Source: Podochytrium sp. JEL0797 (taxonomy: Eukaryota > Chytridiomycota > Chytridiomycetes > Chytridiales > Chytriomycetaceae). From it: a stretch of DNA of 27,657 nt. Below are positions 20,281 to 27,657 of this stretch, piece after piece. A program made the position numbers and the translations under genes. Position 1 is the stretch's first letter. The number at the start of each line of letters is the position of its first letter. Location of the stretch: assembly GCA_027596195.1 (NCBI GenBank), contig JADGJG010000254.1, positions 1 through 27,657 on the forward strand. The letters run 5' to 3'. The notes below the pieces were generated by a model. That model did not search any database, was not told the DNA's origin, and saw only the letters and a list, made by a program, of their open reading frames with translations.

Positions 20281-20473
20281 TCAAATCTGGCATCGCGTTC
20301 CGAGTCGAGCTCTGATCACGTCTGGTTGAGACGGCTGCATTCCCTACATTAGTCATTTTATGTGATTAAAATCTGTCGCCATGGAGTTGTATGAACTTGA
20401 CGCGAGAATAATTTCAAGTCCTTCTCGTGGATATTATCGCTTTTCTCGCAGAAATCGTCGAAAAAATCTCCAC

Positions 20474-22048
20474 ATGTTCCGCGTCTTCCGCCCAGCGTCT
20501 GTGAGTGTTGCAACGATCATCCAAACCTTTCGAACCGATTGTGCGATGCACACGAACGCTATGAATGGATTTCGAGGACCTTGGGCACTGCCGTTGGGTA
20601 TCCGCGTGTTTGCCTTTTTTTCGCGCGATATCAAGTTCCCATCACCATCAAACCGCTGCCTTCAACTGATATTCCTTGGTGTTCTCCTAGGCTACTGCCA
20701 GATCGTTCGCCACCGTCACCAAGACGCAGATCCCCGGGGCCTTGAACGTTAGTAATGCCACGGCTTGAACACAATGGGGAAAAAACGCCCGATGTTGAAC
20801 CACATTCCTCCCCCCCGTCTGATTAGATCAAAGGAACCTCCGTCTATGCTGGAAAGCACACCGTGACTCTCATTCCCGGAGATGGTGTTGGAACGGAGAT
20901 GGCTGGATCCGTGCAAGCCATTTTCAAGGCGGCCCAGGTTCCCGTCGAGTTTGAGACGTTCGACTTGTCGAGTTACAACCCAGCCACGGATTCTCTCAAA
21001 TTGAAGCAGGCAATGGACTCTATCCGAAGAAACAAGATCGCATTGAAGGGTAAGTGATCGCATGCCTCGGTGATTGCATTTTTTTCTTATCTGGGATGTA
21101 TTGCAGGAATCCTCCACACCCCTGTCTCTCGTTTGGGCCACATTTCCCTCAACGTTGGAATGAGAAAGGAACTCGACATTTACGCCTCCTTGTCGCTCAT
21201 CCGCAACATGGACGGAAAGTGGTCGACTCGTCAGCAGAACGTCGACATTGCCATGATTCGTGAGAACACGGAGGGTGAATACTCTGGTCTCGAGCACGCT
21301 GTACGTGGTTTTTTTTTCTTGATTGGTGTTTGTGTGCGCGTGCGCAATTGTTTCTCAAACTTTATTCGCCAGCCCGTTCCCGGAGTCGTCGAGTCCTTGA
21401 AGGTTGTGACCCGCGAAAAGACGGAACGCATCGCCCGCTTCGCATTCGACTTTGCCCTGAAGAACGGCCGCAAGAAGGTCACGTGTATCCACAAGGCCAA
21501 CATCATGAAGCTCGGCGACGGACTCTTTTTGAAAACGTGCCGCGACGTTGCCAAGGAGTACGAGTCGTCTGGAATCAAGTTTGAAGACATGATTGTCGAC
21601 AACGCCTCCATGCAGCTCGTTTCGCGTCCGTCGCAGTTTGATGTGATTGTGTGTGGAAACTTGTATGGAAACATCTTGTCCAATATTGGTGCTGCTCTGA
21701 TTGGTGGACCTGGAATTGTTCCCGGAGCCAACATTGGACGCAACTATGCTGTCTTTGAGCCTGGTTGCCGTCACGTCGGAAAGGCCATCATGGTGAGTTT
21801 TTGATTACGCGAATTCTTTTGATGGCTAACACCATCGCCGACCATTTTAGGGCAAACACGTTGCCAACCCCACTGCCTTGCTCCTTTCTTCCATCCACAT
21901 GCTCCGCAGCTTAGACCTCGACACGCAAGCGGACCAGATCTCCAACGCGCTGCACCAGGTGTTGGCCGAGGGACGTGTGTTGACGCCCGATTTGGAGGGT
22001 ACCAGCAGTACTGATGAGTTTACCCAGGAGGTTATCAGCAAGCTGTAA
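20474..22048 (+). CDS. IDH1: IDH1, NAD-dependent isocitrate dehydrogenase subunit 1, mitochondrial
   Basis: Subunit of the mitochondrial NAD+-isocitrate dehydrogenase (isocitrate to 2-oxoglutarate, TCA cycle). Model: join(20474..20500, 20691..20747, 20827..21049, 21107..21300, 21373..21792, 21851..22048), 372 residues. Residues 1-20 (MFRVFRPASATARSFATVTK) form an Arg-rich mitochondrial targeting peptide. Then come VTLIPGDGVGTEM, IRENTEGEYSGLEHAPVPGV, the isocitrate/isopropylmalate dehydrogenase signature NLYGNILSNIGAALIGGPG (about 263-281), YAVFEPGCRHVG and a C-terminus ending TQEVISKL. PVPGVVESLKVVTR and the C-terminal region resemble yeast Idh1 (the AMP-binding regulatory subunit) more than catalytic Idh2. 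The Idh1 assignment is by remembered similarity; the catalytic partner is not in the window. Confidence 0.93.
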
Positions 22049-22267
22049 AAGAGTCAGGGGGAGGCCTCATGCCATTTTTTGATTCCACAATAAAAAACTT
22101 CGTTTGCCTTTTTTGTCTTGCCTTCCTTTTGAGAGTGGGGTGAAGTATTGTGTCACGCGTTTTTCCTGCCTCCACGTTTTACGTGTTGGGGAGTTGGTGC
22201 GAACGCAACGCTGGCAGTCGCACGGACGCTGATGGTTGGCGCGCCATGATTTTTAAAAAAAATTTCG
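22049..22267. other. IDH1 3' region and SUMO-C promoter
   Basis: 219 bp between the two genes, containing AATAAA at 22089-22094 (IDH1) and an A/T-rich segment directly before the SUMO-C ATG. No other feature is seen. Confidence 0.55.
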
Positions 22268-22727
22268 ATGAGCGGAGAGGTCAAGGCCGAAGTGAGTTCG
22301 CCCCGCATCGATGCAGGAGTCGAAAGCCATCTTGCTAATGCACACTTCCAGGCCAAGGTTGAACATATCACCATTAAAGTCAGGGGACCAGATGGAAATG
22401 AAGTTGGTGAGAGTCCTTCTGTTTTTGTTCGCCTTACATCCTCACACCCGTTCATTCCGATCAGAATTCAAAATCAAGAACACCACTTCGATGGGAAAAG
22501 TACATGATGCATATGCTGCAAAGCAGGGTGTGGTGAGTTGTTTTTTCGTTGCGCCGCATATGGTTGACCGCTGATCACGCCTCTTGGCCCTTCAGAACAA
22601 AGCGAGCGTCCGTTTCAACTATGAGGGCAACCGAATCAGAGAGACTGACACGCCGGCATCCTTGGGTTTGGAGGATGGAGACGTGATTGATGCCACGACA
22701 GAACAAATCGGAGGATTCCGAGTTTGA
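22268..22727 (+). CDS. SMT3: SUMO-C, class II SUMO precursor
   Basis: Class II paralogue of SUMO-B. Model: join(22268..22291, 22352..22406, 22465..22532, 22596..22727); exons 24/55/68/132 nt, 92 residues. It starts MSGEVKAEAKVEHITIKV and continues RGPDGNEVEFKIKNTTSMGK, VRFNYEGNRI, TDTPASLGLEDGDVID and EQIGG. The tail after GG is Phe-Arg-Val, unlike the Cys-ending tails of the other three. VKAE at 5-8 is a sumoylation-consensus-type site. Its beta-grasp core is nearer the SUMO consensus than SUMO-B (EDGDVID, TDTP). Exon phases match SUMO-B exactly, and as in SUMO-B the last class I intron is absent. SUMO-D follows on the same strand after 258 bp. Confidence 0.94.
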
Positions 22728-22756
22728 CAGGAAGATGTTTGTGTCGTCAAGAATGC

Positions 22757-22762
22757 AATAAA
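22757..22762 (+). terminator. SMT3: AATAAA poly(A) signal of SUMO-C
   Basis: AATAAA lies 29 bp after the SUMO-C stop codon and is the best visible poly(A) signal for it. Confidence 0.6.
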
Positions 22763-22985
22763 TGTGCATAAGGGTTATGCGTTGTTCAAATGGCTGAGAA
22801 GAAAGCGTGATGTTTCCGGTTGTTGTCCGCAAACGCCTCGAAAACAAAACAAAGCAACTCCGAAAACACAGAAGTAGGCCGTAAGGCTCATCAATACAAA
22901 ACATGCCAATCTAAATGTTTTGACGGGTCCTCTTCCTTTGGGATGCGTTTGAAACAAAACACGCGAAAAAAAACCTCTTCCCCGA

Positions 22986-23643
22986 ATGGCAGACCAAGTG
23001 AAAGCAGACCCCGCCGTGAGTTGTCCACCACCTTCATGAACCCCAAGATGTCAGAAGAGAGCATGCGGTCACTTGGCACTGTGCCTGAGTGCTGCGTTGG
23101 ACCGGCCCCTTCGTATCACCTTGCGCTCCCCACTGCCACTGCGGGCACACATGAAGCCCAGCTACTGACCCGCCTCTTGCTTTCGCCAGGCCGATGCCGG
23201 AAGTGTCCAACACATCAACATCAAAGTCCGTGGCTCGGACGGAAACGAAATCGGTGCGTTGTTGACTTGCTTTCTGTTGGTACTCAGAGGCATCAACGAC
23301 TGACCCTCTCTCCGTTTGCAGCATTCAAGATCAAGCGTACAACACCCCTGTCCAAGCTGATGGATGCGTACTCGAACAAAACGGGAGTGGTGCGTGTTCG
23401 AATTCAAATCAACTCGCCACTACACACACTCACACACCCCATAGGACCCCAGATCTGTTCGATTCCTGCTCGACGGTGTGAGACTGAACGGAACCGACAC
23501 CCCAGACTCGGTAAGAACCCCTCTTTTTGTTGGTGTCCGAATGAATGCTCCGCTGCTTGACTTACACGTCGGAAGCACAGCTCGACATGGAGGACGACGA
23601 TCAGATTGAAACCACCATCAGCCAAGTTGGGGGAAGCTGCTGA
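22986..23643 (+). CDS. SMT3: SUMO-D, class I SUMO precursor, near-identical to SUMO-A
   Basis: Model: join(22986..23015, 23190..23253, 23322..23389, 23445..23510, 23581..23643); exons 30/64/68/66/63 nt, exactly as SUMO-A, 96 residues. It differs from SUMO-A at four positions (DGT to DGV, DHD to DDD, DMI to DQI, and the tail GGRC to GGSC). VKAD at 5-8 is kept. Introns are of different length from those of SUMO-A but share alignable pieces, for example cactgtgcctgagtgctgcg in intron 1 against CACTGCGCCCGAATGTTGCG in SUMO-A, and tttttgttg in intron 4. It is intact and probably functional. The context (tandem behind SUMO-C) differs from the divergent A/B arrangement. Confidence 0.95.
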
Positions 23644-23991
23644 TTTTCTTAAATTTGCTGCAATTGCGTTGTTGACGCGAAACTGGAGGAGAACGTGAAA
23701 TTATTAAATCGATTTGTATTATGAACATTTCACTGTATTGGTTGCAATTGAATTCGTTGGTGTGAAGATGGATTGGCACTCCGCCCGAACGCCACGAAGG
23801 AAAAAAAAAACACCAAAACAGGCGAGTACTCTTTTCGCAGTGATCCAGCCACATCCTCGCCTCGCCTCTTGTTCGAATCATTCTTGGACATTGAATCGCA
23901 TATTGCCACCGTTGATCGAGCCCCCCTAGCACCATTTCCTTGATGTGAAACTAACCTGCTGGATCGAGAACAGACCAACAACTCAGCCCAA
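23644..23991. promoter_or_regulatory. SUMO-D 3' region and SND1 promoter
   Basis: 348 bp with the SUMO-D 3' UTR (A/T-rich, near 23700-23750) and the SND1 upstream region. No repeat, RNA gene or coding frame is recognised. Confidence 0.5.
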
Positions 23992-26900
23992 ATGACCACA
24001 ACAAACTCCTTGCCAAACTCTGGCCGTGCTATTGTCAAATCAGTGCTCAGCGGCGACGGCGTCATCCTCAGAGGCCGTCCCGTGAACGGACCCCCTCCCG
24101 AACGAATCCTCTCCTTCTCCAACGTTGTCGCTCCTCGCCTCGGAACCGCTGCGGATCCTTCAAAAGAAGAGGTACTGTCATTCACTCGTTAGAAAAGGAG
24201 GCTGGGAGACAGCCCTCGGAACCACTTTGTCTAACTCTTTTTCTGCCCTCCCACCTCTAGCTTGGAGCATTCGAATCCCGTGAATATCTTAGAAAGCTGC
24301 TCATTGGCAAGGAAGTCGCCTTCAAAGTCGAGTACACCACCACCACCAACAACAGAGACTTTGGCTCCCTCACTCTCGCTCCTCCAGGCGTGGATGGAGA
24401 GACCAACGTTTCCAGACTCCTTGTGAAGCAGGGCTGGGTGAAAGTCAAGAGCGCTCAAGGACAGAGGGCTCCGTCTGAGTAAGTCCAAGTCATGTTTGTG
24501 TTTTGACTTTTTTTTAATTTTCCGACCTGGGTGACAATTCAGCGAGCACGCCGTTCTTCTGAGCCTCGAAGCCGCCGCTCAAGCCGGAGGTCTCGGAATC
24601 TGGAATCCCAAACTCCTTCCTCGCGATGTCTCGTTCAGCGTTGCGGAGGGACGTGACTTTTTGGAAGCTCACAAAGGAACTCCTCTTCCTGGTTTGTTTT
24701 GATCGCCAAACCTATTTAATTCTTATCCACTCAACACGCATCACACACACACAGCCATTGTCGATCAAGTCCGCGACGCCAACACGATCCGAGTGATTGC
24801 TGTTGTCCCTTCTCCAGAGTCACCAACCCACGTCACGCACCACTACCTCAACATCAACCTCACGGGAATCAAAGCGCCCGTGTACCGTGCCAACGTTCCG
24901 AACGTCGAAGAGCTCATTGAACCGTTCAGCCAAGAAGCCAAATACTTTGTCGAATCCCGCCTGTTGCAACGCGACGTGTCGGTCATCCTCGAAGGTGTCA
25001 ACACGAACGGCGTGTTCATTGCGAGTCTCGTGCACAAGGTTGGTGGAAGCATGGCGGAAGCTTTGGTAGCCGAGGGGTATGCTTCGGTTGTGTCGTGGCA
25101 GGTTGCGATGGTGACGGGCGGTGCGGCAGGGTTGAAGAAAGCTGAACTTTCGGCCAAGGAGAAGAAGTTGAGGATCTGGAAGGGCTTTGTGAACAAGCCT
25201 GCTGGCGGTGCTGTTTCGAACGGGAAGGCGGCTGCGTTGACGGACTTTGATGCCATTGTCACGAGAATCATGGGCGCGGACAGTGTTTTGGTGGTTCCTG
25301 CCAACAAGCCGGAAGCGAGTGAACGTAGAATCTTTTTGTCTTCTGTGAGAGCACCGCCAAAGGTTCCGGGAGAGACTTCTGAAAGTGGGTACAACCATGA
25401 AGCCAAGGAGGTTTGTTTTTGTTTTGATCTCAGTGTTGTTCGACACTCGATTTCTCATTTTTTCAAAACAGTGGTTGCGCCAAAAACTGATTGGAAAGAC
25501 TGTCCACGTTGTCGTTGATTTCGTCAAGCCCAAGGAAAACAACTTTGACGAACGCGACTGCGCAACCGTCACTCTCGGCGAGCTCAACATTGCCGAAGCC
25601 CTCATTGGTCGCGGTCTGGCCACCGCTTTGAGACACCGCAAGGACGACGACAACCGTGCTGCCAACTACGATGCTCTGTTGTTGGCGGAGGACAAGGCCT
25701 TGAAGGCGCTCAAGGGTCTGCACTCTGACAAGGAGCCGCCCGTCTACCGCATGGTGGATGCCTCTGAATCTGCCTCCAAGGCCAAGAGCTTCTTGTCTGC
25801 TCTTCAGCGCAACAAGACTGTCGCTGGTGTTGTCGAATTTTGCTCTTCTGGTTCGAGATTCAAGGTCTGGATTCCGTCGCAGAGCATCAAGATCACTTTG
25901 GTACTCAGTAAGTTTATATCTCTACTTCACATGCAATCGCATCCGTTAATCGCAACCCCCCCACACACGCTCTCTCTTTTTTCCTGCAGGCGGCGTCCGC
26001 ACCCCCAAAGCAGCCCGCCAAAACCCCAACGCGCGACCCGGCTCCTCCTCCGCCCCTGAAAAATCCGAACCCTTTGGCCAAGAAGCACTCGACCTCGCCT
26101 CCCGCCGCGCCCTCCAACGCGACGTGGACGTGAGCATCGAAGGAATCGACAAGGTCGGCGGATTCATTGGAACCCTCTACATCCCGCACGCGGGCACCAC
26201 GCACAAGGAAAACTTTGCCATCGTCCTGTTGGAATCTGGATTCGCCACGATCCACGACTACAGTGCGTCGCAGTCCCCGCAGGCTGCACAGTTGCATGCT
26301 GCGGAGAAGCAGGCGCAGGACAAGCGTGTTGGAATTTGGAGCCTGCGCGACCCTGTGGAGGAGGCGAGGGCGAAGCAGGAGGAGAGTGCTGCTGCTGCGA
26401 GTGCGGAGGGGGAGTTTAAGGATGCTGTGCAGGAGGTTTATGTGAGTGAGATTGGGAATGGGGGTGAAATCCACATTCAGACGGTTGGTCCGGGTAAGCG
26501 AAATCGAGTTTTTTGAAACGGGGTTTTGGGCTGTTTTTTGCTCATTGATTTTTTTCTTTTGCAGAATTGGCGCGCCTCGAAAAAATCATGTCCGACTTTG
26601 CGCAATTCTACAAAAACCCACAACCCGCCATCACATCGACCCTCAAAGTCAACGACCTCGTTGCCGCCAAATTCACCGCCGACGACCAATGGTACCGTGC
26701 ACGTGTCCGCGAATGCCACCACGACACCAAAACCTACCTCGTAAGCTTCGTGGACTACGGAAACTCGGAAACCCTGCCCATCTCTCGAATCCGCGCGCTG
26801 TCCTCTCAATTCAGCGCGTCCGTCCTCCCCGCCCAAGCCAAAGAAGCGCGTCTCGCGTTCTTGTCGGTTCCCAAGATTGGCGAGGAAGGCGGGGAAGCCG

Positions 26901-27309
26901 CGTACGACCGTTTGCGGGACGATATGGAGGGGAGGAAGCTTGTGGCCCGTGTGTTGGCGGGTGGGAGAGCGTCGGACCCTGTTCAGGTTGTGTTGTCGGT
27001 TCCTGGCGGTGGGGACGGGAAGGGTGGGGAGTGTTTGAACTTGTCTTTTGTGGCGGATGGGATGGCGTATTTGGAACATGTGGTTGTGAAGCAGCATGTG
27101 GAGAATCAGAAGCTTGCGGGGGCTGGAAGTGGACAGCCTAGAAACTTGAAGAAGGAGGTGTTGGCGGCTTTGGTTGCTGCGCAAGAAACGGCGAGAAAGT
27201 CTAGAGTGAGTGCTGCTCCCCTCTCCTTCTTTCTCATTTCTTACTGATTTTCTTTTTTTCTTTTCAGTTGGGTGCCTGGCGTTACGGTGACTTCCGCGCT
27301 GATGAGTAA
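23992..27309 (+). CDS. SND1: SND1/Tudor-SN, staphylococcal-nuclease-like and Tudor domain protein
   Basis: RNA-binding protein of stress granules and RNA processing, with nuclease-like OB folds and a Tudor domain that binds dimethyl-arginine in partners. Model: join(23992..24171, 24261..24478, 24543..24691, 24755..25410, 25472..25907, 25990..26493, 26565..27205, 27268..27309), 941 residues against about 910 in animals. SN1 about 10-160 (GRAIVKSVLSGDGVILRG, FESREYLRKLLIGKEVAF). SN2 about 183-330 (VDQVRDANTIRVI, EAKYFVESRLLQRDVSV). SN3 about 340-500 (WLRQKLIGKTVHVVVDFV). SN4 about 515-660 (QEALDLASRRALQRDVDVSI). Tudor about 725-800 (VNDLVAAKFTADDQWYRARV, SFVDYGNSETLP). Partial SN5 to about 925. 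The C-terminus is WRYGDFRADE. All seven introns keep frame. Start context is the first ATG in frame. Confidence 0.95.
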
Positions 27310-27503
27310 ATATTGGGAGTAGGGAGTCTGCGATTCGATGATGTGGGGAATTTGATGATGAAATACAGCAAAGTGGACTTTTTCCTATATTTTTTGCAAC
27401 GCCAGAGGTGGAGGGAGAAGCAGTCGCCCTGTGCATGGTAGTGGTCTGTGTATCGTGAAGGCAAAATGCAATTTGTTTGCCTGTCCCCAGCCTCGGCGGG
27501 GGG

Positions 27504-27505
<2 letters not shown>
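27310..27505. other. SND1 3' flank
   Basis: 196 bp after the SND1 stop, with no recognisable gene. No canonical AATAAA is visible; an A/T-rich stretch lies at 27385-27400. Confidence 0.45.
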
Positions 27506-27541
<36 letters not shown>

Positions 27542-27657
27542 CGGGGGGGGGGTGGTGGGGGGGGGGGGGGGGGTGGGGGGGGGGGGGGGGGGGGTGGGGG
27601 GGGGGGGGGGGGGGTGGGGGGGGGGGGGGGGGGGGGGGGTGCGGGGGGGGGGGGGGG
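27506..27657. other. Terminal poly-G tract, probable sequencing/assembly artefact
   Basis: About 150 bases of nearly pure G, broken only by isolated T or C (T at 27553, 27556, 27574, 27595, 27615, 27640; C at 27542 and 27642). Its length is close to one short Illumina read, and it sits at the window end. This fits dark-cycle poly-G from two-colour chemistry better than a biological repeat. Confidence 0.75.

Larger units (their letters stand above)
18850..20473. other. 1.6 kb interval between SEC27 and IDH1 with no recognised gene
   Basis: The largest gene-free stretch here. From about 19390 to 20060 the plus strand is strongly purine-rich (GA/GGA runs), with a (TC)11 microsatellite inside it. 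On the minus strand a short Leu-rich frame ends at 19217 (RRLLPLLKVNNVAQIHMGLL, with RLLIRELGHLM following), overlapping a possible AATAAA (19220-19225). That could be the last exon of a small gene or chance. Three tandem 16 bp units lie at 20233-20280. No tRNA, snRNA or rRNA is recognised. Confidence 0.45.

Overview
The window is eukaryotic nuclear DNA from an intron-rich, gene-dense fungus. The introns are mostly 50-90 nt with GT-AG ends, and one has a TACTAAC branch site. The gene set (VAC14, SDE2, SET1 with an N-terminal RRM, a SUN protein, beta'-COP, mitochondrial NAD-IDH subunit 1, Tudor-SN) and intron density suggest an early-diverging fungus such as a chytrid. That placement is inference. 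The window looks like a complete contig, because both ends run outward into poly-G.

Layout, left to right. VAC14 (minus, 3' end cut by the window edge). SUMO-A (minus) and SUMO-B (plus), divergent. SDE2 (plus). A 0.9 kb interval with a frameshifted START-domain-like fragment and an orphan reading frame. SET1 (minus) and a SUN-domain gene (plus), divergent with only 84 bp between start codons. SEC27/COPB2 (minus, 16 exons). A 1.6 kb interval with no recognised gene. IDH1 (plus). SUMO-C and SUMO-D (plus, tandem). SND1/Tudor-SN (plus). A poly-G end. I assembled exon structures by hand from reading-frame continuity, GT-AG signals and remembered family sequence, and every multi-exon model keeps its frame across all junctions.

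Most genes are unrelated housekeeping neighbours: PI(3,5)P2 scaffold, splicing/genome stability, H3K4 methylation, nuclear envelope, COPI coat, TCA cycle, RNA-binding nuclease-like protein. The unusual feature is the SUMO family. Four intact SUMO precursor genes lie within about 20 kb in two pairs, each pair holding one class I gene (A, D; five exons) and one class II gene (B, C; four exons). A and D differ at only 4 of 96 residues and parts of their introns still align, which points to a duplication. All four keep the C-terminal Gly-Gly and an N-terminal Val-Lys-Ala-Asp/Glu sumoylation-type motif. Next to SUMO-B, SDE2 keeps the Gly-Gly/Lys-Gly-Gly processing site but has almost no room for the ubiquitin-like fold normally cleaved there.
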